DNA of 64,000 bases. It comes from CAYRXM01 sp964428175. Its GTDB lineage: Bacteria; Chloroflexota; Anaerolineae; JAFGEY01. This document shows, in pieces, positions 43,991 to 52,229 of the stretch. The first letter of the stretch is position 1. Each line of letters begins with the position of its first letter. The notes beneath the pieces are model-generated. The model made no database searches, was not told the DNA's origin, and was given only the letters and a program-made list of their open reading frames with translations. The stretch covers positions 34,844 to 98,843 of the forward strand of contig CAYRXM010000002.1 of NCBI GenBank assembly GCA_964428175.1, written 5' to 3'. The position numbers were made by a program, and so were the translations under genes.

Positions 43991-45547
43991 ATGAACCCAG
44001 ACATCCCGGAAACGATCATCATTCTCGACTATGGCTCACAATACACCCAGCTCATCGCCCGCTGCGTGCGCGAGTTGAATGTCTATTGTGAAATTTTGCC
44101 CTGGAACAAGCCGCCGGATGACGTGCTGGCCCGCAGCCCACGGGGCTTTATTCTCTCCGGCGGGCCGAACAGCGTCTACGAGCCGGATGCGCCCACCCTG
44201 CTGCCCTACCTGCTCAAGGTCGATGTGCCCATCCTTGGCCTGTGTTACGGGATGCATCTGATGGCCCACACCCTGGACGGGCACGTCGCGCCGGCGGGAG
44301 AGCGCGAATATGGCGCGGCGCAGGTGCAGGTGCTCGACGAACAATCGCCGCTTTTTGCCGGGCTGACCAGCCCATTGAACGTCTGGATGAGCCACGGCGA
44401 CCGTGTGGATCGACTGCCGGCCGGGTTCCGGCAGATCGCTTCCAGCGCGAACGCGCCGCTGGCAGCGATAGCCAGTGACGTGCGCCGCTGGTATGGTTTG
44501 CAGTTCCACCCCGAGGTGCAGCACACCCCGCAAGGGACCGAAATTGTGCGCCGCTTTTTGTTCGATATCTGTGGCTGCCACGGCAACTGGACGCCGGGAT
44601 CGTTCATCGAGCAGGCAGTCGAACAAATCCGCGCCCAGGTGGGCGACGGGATCGTCGTCTGCGGGTTGAGTGGCGGCGTCGATTCGGCAGTGACGGCCAC
44701 ACTGATCCACCGCGCGGTTGGCCCGCAGCTCACCTGCGTCTATGTCAACACCGGGATGATGCGCAAGGGCGAGTCGGAGCAGGTGATCGAAACGTTTGAG
44801 CGCGAGCAGGGTATGCGCCTGGTCGCCGTCGACGCGAGCGAGGAATTTCTGGATGCCCTCGATGGCGTGGTCGATCCGGAGCGCAAGCGGCACATCATTG
44901 GCGAAAAGTTTGTGCGCATCTTTGAGCGGGAAGCGCAGCAGATTGCGCGGGGGCAAACCAGGAAATTCCTGGGCCAGGGCACCATCTACCCGGATGTGAT
45001 CGAGAGCGCCGGGAGCGAGAGCGCCCAACGCATCAAAAGCCATCACAACGTTGGCGGGCTGCCGGAAGAGATGGATTTCGAGCTGGTCGAGCCGCTGCGC
45101 GACCTGTTCAAGGATGAAGTGCGGCGGGTGGGCGAGGCGTTGGGACTTGCGCCCGAACTGGTCTGGCGGCATCCCTTTCCGGGGCCGGGCCTGGCCGTGC
45201 GCGTGCTTGGCGAGATCACCTGGGAGCGGTTGGAACGTCTGCGCCAGGCAGATGCGATTTTGATCGAGGAACTGCACCGTGCGGGGTTGTATCGTGAGGT
45301 TTCACAGGCGTTTGCCGTGCTCTTGCCGGTGCAGACAGTCGGCGTGATGGGCGATGGACGCACCTACCAGCAGGTGGTCGCACTGCGCGCCGTCGTCACC
45401 AGCGATTTTATGACCGCCACCTGGGCGCCGCTGCCGCATGCATTTCTGGCCCACGTCAGCAGCCGCATCGTCAACGAGGTTCAGGGGATCAACCGGGTGG
45501 TCTATGACATCAGCACCAAACCCCCGGCGACCATCGAGTGGGAATAG
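43991..45547 (+). CDS. guaA: GMP synthase (glutamine-hydrolysing)
   Basis: A 518-residue enzyme of full length. The class I glutamine amidotransferase domain has catalytic Cys85 (LGLCYGMH) and His-Glu in FHPEV. The ATP pyrophosphatase domain has the P-loop SGGVDSAV, and the C-terminal dimerisation domain ends PPATIEWE. It converts XMP to GMP with ATP and glutamine in the cytoplasm. Expression is probably coupled with the hypothetical gene upstream. Confidence 0.97.
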   Translation: MNPDIPETIIILDYGSQYTQLIARCVRELNVYCEILPWNKPPDDVLARSPRGFILSGGPNSVYEPDAPTLLPYLLKVDVPILGLCYGMHLMAHTLDGHVAPAGEREYGAAQVQVLDEQSPLFAGLTSPLNVWMSHGDRVDRLPAGFRQIASSANAPLAAIASDVRRWYGLQFHPEVQHTPQGTEIVRRFLFDICGCHGNWTPGSFIEQAVEQIRAQVGDGIVVCGLSGGVDSAVTATLIHRAVGPQLTCVYVNTGMMRKGESEQVIETFEREQGMRLVAVDASEEFLDALDGVVDPERKRHIIGEKFVRIFEREAQQIARGQTRKFLGQGTIYPDVIESAGSESAQRIKSHHNVGGLPEEMDFELVEPLRDLFKDEVRRVGEALGLAPELVWRHPFPGPGLAVRVLGEITWERLERLRQADAILIEELHRAGLYREVSQAFAVLLPVQTVGVMGDGRTYQQVVALRAVVTSDFMTATWAPLPHAFLAHVSSRIVNEVQGINRVVYDISTKPPATIEWE

Positions 45548-45549
45548 CA

Positions 45550-45580
45550 AGAAACTGGGTTTTTGACAAAAACCCGGTTT
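45550..45580. terminator. Palindromic terminator between guaA and comEA
   Basis: GAAACTGGGTTTTTGACAAAAACCCGGTTTC, a near-perfect hairpin between convergent genes, related to the palindrome after znuA (15566-15598). Confidence 0.65.
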
Positions 45581-46195
45581 CTATTCGACTCTGATCTTGT
45601 CGCGCAGTTTTTCAAACGTCGCCGGGCCGATGCCCTTGACGTTCATCAGGTCTTCGACGATCCCAAACTGCCCGTTTTCGGTGCGATACTGGATGATCCG
45701 CTCGGCAATCGCCGGGCCGATGCCGGGCAAGGCATCGAGCTGTTCCAGCGTCGCCTCGTTGATATTGATCGCGTCCGAGTTTGCCGGCTGGACGCCCCCC
45801 GCCAGCGGTTCCTGGGGCAGCGCAACCGGCAGGTTGGCTTCGCCCCGGCGCGGGACATAGATTTGCAGCTGGTCATAGACAGTCAGCGCCAGGTTGATCC
45901 GCTCCAGGTCGGCCTCCGCCGTCGCGCCACCGGCGGCAGCCAGCGCATCTTTGACAATGCTGCCCGGCGGGAGGACGTACACATCGGGGTTGAGCACAGC
46001 GCCGGTGACGTAAACGCGCAGCGGGGCCGGGGTCGGCGTAGGGGCGAGAGTTGGCGTAGCAGTAGGAACCGGAGTGGCGATGATGATTGGCATAGGCTTG
46101 GGGCGGCTGATCACAAAATAGACCAGCATCATCACAGCAATCAGGGCCAGGGCAAAGGGGACATATATCTTGAGTCGCTCAAACCGGGCTTTCAC
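45581..46195 (-). CDS. comEA: ComEA-type competence protein (SLBB + HhH)
   Basis: A 204-residue protein: N-terminal TM anchor (about 10-30), Thr/Pro linker, an SLBB domain (VYVTGAVLNPDVYVLP, about 60-115), and two C-terminal helix-hairpin-helix motifs (LDALPGIGPAIAERI and LMNVKGIGPATFEKL). This is the standard DNA-receptor ComEA of competence, binding incoming DNA outside the membrane. No other com gene is in the window. Confidence 0.88.
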   Translation of the reverse strand: MKARFERLKIYVPFALALIAVMMLVYFVISRPKPMPIIIATPVPTATPTLAPTPTPAPLRVYVTGAVLNPDVYVLPPGSIVKDALAAAGGATAEADLERINLALTVYDQLQIYVPRRGEANLPVALPQEPLAGGVQPANSDAININEATLEQLDALPGIGPAIAERIIQYRTENGQFGIVEDLMNVKGIGPATFEKLRDKIRVE

Positions 46196-46315
46196 AGAAC
46201 CACTCCGCGCGGGATCGACGCAGTTTGTGACGTGTGAAATGACACCAATTATGCTTGAACGAATCTATCATAGCACAATTTGCCCCATAGGGCAAGCAGA
46301 TTTTAGGTCAGGACG

Positions 46316-46936
46316 GTGAGCAAAAAAAAGGGCAAAAGCCAGGGGCACTGGCGAAAAAATCAGCAGAGCGATCCCTACTTTCAAAAGGCCAAGTCCGAGG
46401 GCTACCGGGCCAGATCGGCTTATAAACTGCTGCAAATCAACGACAAATTCAAGGTGCTGGGCAAGGGGCAGGCCGTCCTCGACCTGGGCGCAGCGCCGGG
46501 AAGCTGGTCGCAGGTCGCCGCCGGGATCGTCGGGCCGGCGGGGCGGGTGATCGCCATCGATCTGCAAGCGATCGATCCGCTGCCCGGCGTGATCGCGTTG
46601 CAAGGCGACATCACCGCACCGCAAGTGCAGCAGCAAATGATCGACGCCGCCAGCGGCCCGGTGGACGTGGTGCTCAGCGACGCCGCGCCCAACACCTCCG
46701 GCATTGGACTGCGCGATCACGCCCTGTCTGTCGAACTGGTCTATGCCGCACTGTCTGTGGCCTGCCGGACGCTCAAACCGGGCGGCGACCTGGTAGCCAA
46801 GGTGTTCGAGGGCGAAGATATGCCCCAACTGCTCGTCGATCTGCGGCAGCACTTTGCGCTGGTCAAGCCCTTTTACCCCGAAGCGACGCGGCGCGAAGGC
46901 AGGGAAATTTTTGTGATCTGCAAGGGGTTCAAGTAA
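46316..46936 (+). CDS. rlmE: 23S rRNA (uridine-2'-O)-methyltransferase RlmE
   Basis: A 206-residue FtsJ-family SAM-dependent methyltransferase. It has SAM motif VLDLGAAPGSWSQVA, the KDKE tetrad seen in SAYKLLQI, LSDAAPNTSG, GGDLVAKVFEG and REIFVICKGF, and a basic N-terminus (KKKGKSQGHWRKN). It modifies U2552 of 23S rRNA in E. coli. The GTG start at 46316 follows a weak AGGTCAGGA SD. Confidence 0.92.
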   Translation: MSKKKGKSQGHWRKNQQSDPYFQKAKSEGYRARSAYKLLQINDKFKVLGKGQAVLDLGAAPGSWSQVAAGIVGPAGRVIAIDLQAIDPLPGVIALQGDITAPQVQQQMIDAASGPVDVVLSDAAPNTSGIGLRDHALSVELVYAALSVACRTLKPGGDLVAKVFEGEDMPQLLVDLRQHFALVKPFYPEATRREGREIFVICKGFK

Positions 46937-46964
46937 ACAAGCTCTTGGCTCATCAACTAGAAAA

Positions 46965-46996
46965 AACGTCCCCGATCCTTGAGGATCGGGGACGTT
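46965..46996. terminator. Bidirectional terminator rlmE / trmO-like
   Basis: A 14-bp stem AACGTCCCCGATCC (46965-46978), loop TTGA, complement to 46996, with A-run before and T-run after, between convergent genes. Confidence 0.8.
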
Positions 46997-47003
46997 TGCG
47001 TGG

Positions 47004-47489
47004 TTATCCTTCTTCGCCTTCTTCCAGGCCAATGCCTTCTTCGGGCAGCCATTCGGGCCAACCGGCGACCCATTCGGGCACCTTGAACGCCTTGACCCGA
47101 TCGCACACCGGAAAGTAGGCTTTCAGGTCTATCACCGGCGTGCCGTCGAGCGCGTCGATGTTGTTGATCGTCACCGTGCCCGCCGCTTCGTCGATGCCGA
47201 GTATCTGCGCCGTGGTCAGCGCGATGGGGTTGGGGCGCACCGGCGAGCGCGAGGCAAAAACACCGGTCACGGGCGTGTCATCATCGTAGGGCGGCTTGCT
47301 TTGCAGCACCTGGCGGTATTCATCCGTGTCGACATAGTTGAACCAGCAAAACACTTGGACGTGACCAAAGTGACTCAACTGCTTGAGTCCGGGGCGGTAC
47401 GGCTCGGCGATCTCGATCTGGATTTTGCCGTTTGTGCGGCGCACGCAGCCGATCGGATAGATGGTAAACGTTTCTTTCTTGGACTCCAT
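47004..47489 (-). CDS. TrmO-like tRNA methyltransferase (TsaA/UPF0066)
   Basis: A 161-residue protein of the UPF0066/TrmO fold with the signature GVFASRSPVRPNPIALT, VTINNIDALDGTPVIDLKAYFP and the opening FTIYPIGCV. In E. coli, TrmO methylates t6A37 in tRNA-Thr using SAM. This one is a short form without the C-terminal domain of E. coli TrmO. An acidic tail (GIGLEEGEEG) ends the protein. Confidence 0.82.
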   Translation of the reverse strand: MESKKETFTIYPIGCVRRTNGKIQIEIAEPYRPGLKQLSHFGHVQVFCWFNYVDTDEYRQVLQSKPPYDDDTPVTGVFASRSPVRPNPIALTTAQILGIDEAAGTVTINNIDALDGTPVIDLKAYFPVCDRVKAFKVPEWVAGWPEWLPEEGIGLEEGEEG

Positions 47490-47560
47490 TTGTCTCCTCT
47501 TGTGTTGGGACAGGCTCCCTCGATCTGTGCGCGCGAACAGAATTCGGGGCTATGTCCTTG

Positions 47561-48409
47561 TCATTTGACTGGTATAAGAATATCGCTCTCTGATTCAGAG
47601 TCGTCCGGACCCAGGTAATGCTCGCCGCAGATGTACATCTCGAACGGCGCGGCGAGGGTGCTGCCCGAACGGGGCAGCCAGGTTTGATAGATATAGTCGA
47701 GGGTCAGCGCCCGCTCGTCGTCGCGGCCCTTGTGAATGAACCGGGCATAGCGCAGCGGCGGGATTGTCTTGCCGACCAGCCAGGGCGGCATTTCGTCCAG
47801 CGAGGCGACCTCGACGCCCCAAAAGCAGGCCTGTCCGGCGACGCCCGGATCATCCGGGCCGGCGCGGATGCAATAACGGTCGGCGCTCACACGGTTGGAA
47901 ATTGCGCCAAGCTGGTCGAGCGGCGCGAGTCCGGCATCGGGGCGAGCGCCATCATCGATCCATGCCGCGACCCCCAGCAGGTGAATGGCGCCCCGCTCGA
48001 CCAGGCGCGGTTTGAGAAAAGCGCCCTTGTTGATGTGCGCGATATAGCCGGGCGTGATCGGCGATCTGAAAATCCGCCAGGGCAAGCGCCGGTCGCGGCG
48101 GGCCTCGCTGGGCAGCAGGCCGAACATGCGCCGGAAGGCGCGGGCGTAGGTTTCGGGATTGTTGAACTGGTAATCCAGGGCCAGGTCGATGATCCGGCGC
48201 TCCGAATCGAGCAGCTCGCGCGCCGATTCGGACAGCCGCCGCCGGATGAGATAGTCGTACGGGCTGTGGCCGATCATCTGGTTAAAGATGCGCGAAAAAT
48301 GGTACAGCGAATACCCCGCTGCGTCGGCAATGTCTTGCACGGTAATCGATGCTTGCAGGTGCGCTTCGATAAATTCAATCGCCGCGCCCATCCCTTCAAT
48401 GCTGCACAT
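47561..48409 (-). CDS. AraC-type regulator with GyrI-like effector domain
   Basis: A 282-residue protein: an N-terminal AraC HTH pair (residues about 5-105, AAGYSLYHFSRIFNQMIGHSPYDYLIRRRL and ...LDYQFNNPETYARAFRRMFG) fused to a GyrI-like small-molecule-binding domain (about 120-280). The domain order (HTH first) is typical of Rob/SoxS-type activators. The ATG at 48409 is used. The gene for a lone GyrI-like protein lies 10 bases upstream, so both are probably co-regulated by one ligand. Confidence 0.85.
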   Translation of the reverse strand: MCSIEGMGAAIEFIEAHLQASITVQDIADAAGYSLYHFSRIFNQMIGHSPYDYLIRRRLSESARELLDSERRIIDLALDYQFNNPETYARAFRRMFGLLPSEARRDRRLPWRIFRSPITPGYIAHINKGAFLKPRLVERGAIHLLGVAAWIDDGARPDAGLAPLDQLGAISNRVSADRYCIRAGPDDPGVAGQACFWGVEVASLDEMPPWLVGKTIPPLRYARFIHKGRDDERALTLDYIYQTWLPRSGSTLAAPFEMYICGEHYLGPDDSESESDILIPVK

Positions 48410-48419
48410 CGGGCTGCCC

Positions 48420-48932
48420 CTACCCGGTTTTTTCGACCGGAACGTACACGTCGAGCACAGAGCCTGCGATCTGATCCAGCCCCTTGAAACGTGCATCGTA
48501 GGCCTGGATCGCATAGTCTGCCGCGCTGCGGTAGCCCGAGGCCGGCAGCCAGTCCTGGTAGATCAACTTGCCCCAGTCGGAGGTGATCTCGTCGCCGTGC
48601 AGCGTGCAAATGGCATAGTCGGTCGCCGGCAGCATCTTGACCGTGCATTCGAGCGGCACGTCTTCCAGCCTGGAAACGCGCACGCCGACAAAGACTTCGA
48701 ACAGGCCTTTTTCGGCTGTCTCTTCGGTATATAAGTGGATTTCGAGCGCCACGTTGGGATCGACCAGGTGCATGATCGCGCCGGGGTGCCTGTGCTTAAA
48801 CGCCATAAAGCGCTTCCACAGCCGGCCGATCTCGTTGTCCTCGTCCCAGCCGGGAGACTGGGCCAGTGGATCGCCGTAAAAGCTCATTCCCACCACCAGC
48901 CATTCCGATTCCGATACCACGTTTGTGTGCAT
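48420..48932 (-). CDS. GyrI-like (AraE_effector) small-molecule-binding protein
   Basis: A 170-residue single-domain protein of the GyrI/SbmC-like ligand-binding family (WKRFMAFKHRH, LPATDYAICTLHGDEI, YQDWLPASGYRSAADYAIQAYD). It resembles the C-terminal domain of the adjacent AraC gene and could sequester or hydrolyse the same ligand. No DNA-binding part is present. Confidence 0.78.
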   Translation of the reverse strand: MHTNVVSESEWLVVGMSFYGDPLAQSPGWDEDNEIGRLWKRFMAFKHRHPGAIMHLVDPNVALEIHLYTEETAEKGLFEVFVGVRVSRLEDVPLECTVKMLPATDYAICTLHGDEITSDWGKLIYQDWLPASGYRSAADYAIQAYDARFKGLDQIAGSVLDVYVPVEKTG

Positions 48933-49142
48933 AGGTGAGTCTCCTAAAAATTTGCGTTTCCGGTAATTCAGATTATACCAGGTTTTGGACGAACCGTCTT
49001 GACGCTGCGTGCGCTCGATGGCGTTTCCGTGTGCCCGAGTGTGCCATCAAGGTGACGTTTTTTGCGCCTTGCCGGGCCTTGTGCGGCGTGGACGGGCACG
49101 GGCCGGGATTGCCCATTTCGGCGTCGAACCTGATGAGGATCG

Positions 49143-49179
49143 AAAAACAGGCCTGCCGTCGGACGGCGGGCCTGTTTTT
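49143..49179 (-). terminator. Rho-independent terminator of the DinB-family gene
   Basis: A GC-rich hairpin AAAAACAGGCC ... GGCCTGTTTTT with a T-run on the minus strand, about 20 bases after the stop codon. Confidence 0.8.
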
Positions 49180-49201
49180 GTTGTGATGTACAGGGCTTGC
49201 G

Positions 49202-49723
49202 TTACATGCCCCACAGGTGTCCGGTGTGCACCGGCTTGCCTTGCAGCTTGAGGTAATAATAAAGCTGCCCCTTGTGCTGGCCGAGGTGCCAGACCATCTG
49301 CAAGAGCTGGTAGCCCAGCGACTTGGGAGCGGCGGGGTTCCACGGCGCGGCGACCTGCCTGTCGGCCAGGTCTGCCTCGCTGCATCGGGCGAGCATCTCC
49401 AGGGCCAGCTTTTTGTCTGCGGCGAGCAGTGTTTTGGCCTGGGCCACGCTGTCCACCGATGGAAACTTGTCGGCCGGAGGCAGCATCTCTTCGGCACTCA
49501 TTTCACCTTCCGGCGGCATGCCCCAGTCGCCGGTGACAAAGCCGTGCATCGCCGCGCCGCAGCTGTCGGCCGCCAGGTGATGAAGCAGTTGGCCGACGGT
49601 CATCCAGTTGCTGCCCGTCGACGGCTGCCAGTCGAGGCTGTCCGCGTCGACCAGGTCGAGCAGCCCCTTGGTCACCGCATAGGTGGTTTCGATCTCGGTT
49701 TTGATCAGTTCCGTCCAGTTCAT
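49202..49723 (-). CDS. DinB-family protein
   Basis: A 173-residue four-helix-bundle protein of the DinB/YfiT group. Potential metal ligands are H55 or H56 (QLLHHLAAD), H140 (QMVWHLGQHKGQ) and nearby H144. The frame extends to 49744 but the ATG at 49723 follows AAGGAG. DinB proteins include bacillithiol or mycothiol transferases; the exact activity here is not known. Confidence 0.8.
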   Translation of the reverse strand: MNWTELIKTEIETTYAVTKGLLDLVDADSLDWQPSTGSNWMTVGQLLHHLAADSCGAAMHGFVTGDWGMPPEGEMSAEEMLPPADKFPSVDSVAQAKTLLAADKKLALEMLARCSEADLADRQVAAPWNPAAPKSLGYQLLQMVWHLGQHKGQLYYYLKLQGKPVHTGHLWGM

Positions 49724-49820
49724 TTTGGCTCCTTTCTCACTCATCTGGTTTTATCACAGCAGGGCCATGATAGCACAAATGTTCGAAGAGCGCAAAAATG
49801 CCCGAACCTCGGAGGTTTCG

Positions 49821-51077
49821 CTACCCCCCCACCGCTTCAGGCTTGCTTTGGGTCGCGCGGATGGCCAGGTAGAGCAGCACGATGCCCAGGCCGAGCAGGA
49901 CGATGTTGAGCACAAAGGGCAGACTGCGGTTGGCCTCGGAGAGCTGCCCGGCGATCCAGCCAAAGGGTGAGGTGACGGCCAGGATGATGACGTACAAAAT
50001 GGCGCCGATGCGGGCGCGCTCCTGGGCGTCGATGGTAAGCACGAACAGCTTGTCGAGCAGTGTGCTGGCGGTGGGCACGCTGGCCGCCTCCAGGATCGTC
50101 GATACCAGCAGCCAGCCGTAGCTCTTGATCGGCACGGCAATCAACAAGAGCTGGCTGAGGATCAGGCCCACAAAGCCGACGATCATCGGGCGGCGCACGT
50201 CTATCCTGGACAGGCGCGGCATGACCAGGAAGAAAAAGAGCAGCATCGTGATCGAGCGGGCAAAGGGATAGAGAGCCAGGTGGTGGGCCGGGATCTGGAG
50301 TTTTTCCGTGACCAGGATCGACCAGAACGTACCGCGCACGGTGTTGCCGATGTTCAAAATGATCAGCAGGCCGGCAGTGAACAGCGTCGCCGGGGAGCGC
50401 AAAATCTGGCCGAGCACGGCGGGGTATTCGCGCAGCACGGCAAAGAGGGGTTGGTCTTTGGTCTCGCGCATACGCACCAGTCCCTGCTGCGTCTCAGTGG
50501 TCATGGCATTGGTGAGAATGAACTTGAGCGTCATCATCACAAAAGAAAGCAGGTACAGCCCGCGCATGGTCGGGATCAACTCAAAGCGCGCGATCAGCGG
50601 CCCGGTCAGCGGGGAGACAAAAGCGGCCAACAGCCCGGCGATGTAAACCCACGAATACACATCAACAAGCAAATCCGGTTCGGTGTCTTCGACGAGCAAA
50701 AGCTGCCACGAGTTCTGTGTGACGCGCTGGATGCTGTTAATGATCGCAGCGATGACAAAGTAGGTGAAATCCTGGGCGAAAGCCCAGATCAGGCAGGGAA
50801 TGCTCCAGGCAAGGAAATCAAAGATCAGTGTGGTGCGCCGGCGGCCCAACTTGTCGGTGAGCGCGCCGCTGAGGGCCATCCAAAAGATTTGAAAGACCGC
50901 ACCGACCGTGGCAATCAGCCCGATCTGGCTGTCGGTGAGGCCAAAGGCCAGCATGTAAACCGAGACATAGGGCGCATACAGGTTAAAGGGGATGCCCCAC
51001 AGCGGTTCGGTGTAGACACAGCCGCGCACGTTGCCGCGCAGGTTTTTGAGGGTGACGATCAAGGGATGGTTTTTCAA
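49821..51077 (-). CDS. MFS-family transporter
   Basis: A 418-residue major facilitator with about 12 TM helices (first two-domain half then second half) and the motif-A-like loop GALTDKLGRRRTT. The TTG start at 51077 overlaps the AraC gene's TGA by 3 bases (TTGA), with GAGAG in front; the long open frame further upstream belongs to the AraC gene. Regulator and transporter are one unit; the substrate is unknown. Confidence 0.82.
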   Translation of the reverse strand: MKNHPLIVTLKNLRGNVRGCVYTEPLWGIPFNLYAPYVSVYMLAFGLTDSQIGLIATVGAVFQIFWMALSGALTDKLGRRRTTLIFDFLAWSIPCLIWAFAQDFTYFVIAAIINSIQRVTQNSWQLLLVEDTEPDLLVDVYSWVYIAGLLAAFVSPLTGPLIARFELIPTMRGLYLLSFVMMTLKFILTNAMTTETQQGLVRMRETKDQPLFAVLREYPAVLGQILRSPATLFTAGLLIILNIGNTVRGTFWSILVTEKLQIPAHHLALYPFARSITMLLFFFLVMPRLSRIDVRRPMIVGFVGLILSQLLLIAVPIKSYGWLLVSTILEAASVPTASTLLDKLFVLTIDAQERARIGAILYVIILAVTSPFGWIAGQLSEANRSLPFVLNIVLLGLGIVLLYLAIRATQSKPEAVGG

Positions 51078-52117
51078 TGGATTCTCTCTTTGGGTTGGTA
51101 TTCGCGCGGGGTCGATCCGGTCCAGCGCTTGAAGGCGTGATTGAAGGCGCTCTGTTCCGAAAAACCGAGCAAGAAAGCGACGTCGCAAATCGTTGCGCCC
51201 GGCTTGTTCAGGTAGCCCAGCGCGATCTCTTTTCTGACCTGGTCGAGCAGTACCCGATAGATGACCCCTTCTTGTTTCAACTTGTTTTGCAGTTGGCGGG
51301 CACTGATCGCCAGCTCGCGGGCAATTCCGTCGATGGCCGGTTTGTCGCCGTCAAGCAGCATCTTGCCGATAATCTGCACGACCCGATCGGCCCAGGTGTG
51401 CGGCAAATAGAGATCGGCCAACTGCTCCTGGGCAAACTGCTCCAGGCGTTCGAGCAGCGCCGGGTTGGCGAGAAAGATCGGCAGTTCGAGTTCTTGCGGC
51501 CGGATGACCAGCTCGTTTCTGGGTTGTTCGAAGGCCAGCGGCGCGCCCAAGATGCGCCGGTGCAGCGAAATGTCCGCCGGACGGCAGTGGCGAAAGCGGA
51601 TTTCGTGAAACTGCATCTGGTTTTCGGTCAGGTTGCGCAGCGAGGTGACCAGCATGCCCAGGATCGCCTCGGCATAGTGCCGGTTGGGCAGCATGTCCGT
51701 GTGCGTGGGATACCAGGCATACAGGAACACCTCACCTTGCTGCACCAGTTCGAGCCGGACGCCGTCGGTGGCAAGATCGTGATAGCGGGCCAGTTTGCGC
51801 ATGGCGTCGCCGATGGTGCGGCTGTTCATCATCACCGCCGACAGGATATCCCCGCCGCCGACCGCCTGGCGCGACCATTCGGCCAGGTGCAGCCCGAAAT
51901 CCGGATCGGAGAGGCTGCGCGCGATCTCTGTCCACAGGGCATCAAAGAGCGTCAGGTCGATGCGCGCCTGCGCCTCGTTCAGCATTGCCGGATCGAGTCC
52001 CACACGTTGGCAAATGGCCCGCGCGTCGCCGTCGTTCAGCGCGGCGTATTTGAGCAGGACGTGCATCAGATTGGTTGAAACCGTTGCCGGGTGTTTGGAG
52101 ATCATTGCGCAAAACAT
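51074..52117 (-). CDS. AraC-family regulator (Arabinose_bd-type sensor)
   Basis: About 347 residues: an N-terminal sensor region of the Arabinose_bd/OruR type (residues about 10-230) and C-terminal AraC DNA-binding domain (VAFLLGFSEQSAFNHAFKRWTGSTPREY). The ATG at 52117 is preferred; an ATG at 52105 or the TTG at 52141 are alternatives. A clear -10 TATAAT lies upstream at 52160-52155 on the minus strand. It overlaps and presumably controls the MFS transporter. Confidence 0.83.
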   Translation of the reverse strand: MFCAMISKHPATVSTNLMHVLLKYAALNDGDARAICQRVGLDPAMLNEAQARIDLTLFDALWTEIARSLSDPDFGLHLAEWSRQAVGGGDILSAVMMNSRTIGDAMRKLARYHDLATDGVRLELVQQGEVFLYAWYPTHTDMLPNRHYAEAILGMLVTSLRNLTENQMQFHEIRFRHCRPADISLHRRILGAPLAFEQPRNELVIRPQELELPIFLANPALLERLEQFAQEQLADLYLPHTWADRVVQIIGKMLLDGDKPAIDGIARELAISARQLQNKLKQEGVIYRVLLDQVRKEIALGYLNKPGATICDVAFLLGFSEQSAFNHAFKRWTGSTPREYQPKERIH

Positions 52118-52229
52118 CAACAGGATTTCGTCTGAGGACAAGACGCTGTGGGAATTATACTGTAAGCTGGTATAGATGACAAACCTCTTATTTCATTCTC
52201 TCGGAGAGTCGACTGGAAAGGAAACCGAT

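Noticed and set aside
44036..45277. 413-codon minus-strand open frame opposite guaA
   Set aside because: Shadow of the well-supported GMP synthase gene.
49009..49140. Small open frames on the plus strand downstream of the DinB gene
   Set aside because: No ribosome-binding site or recognisable product; region is intergenic with a terminator.
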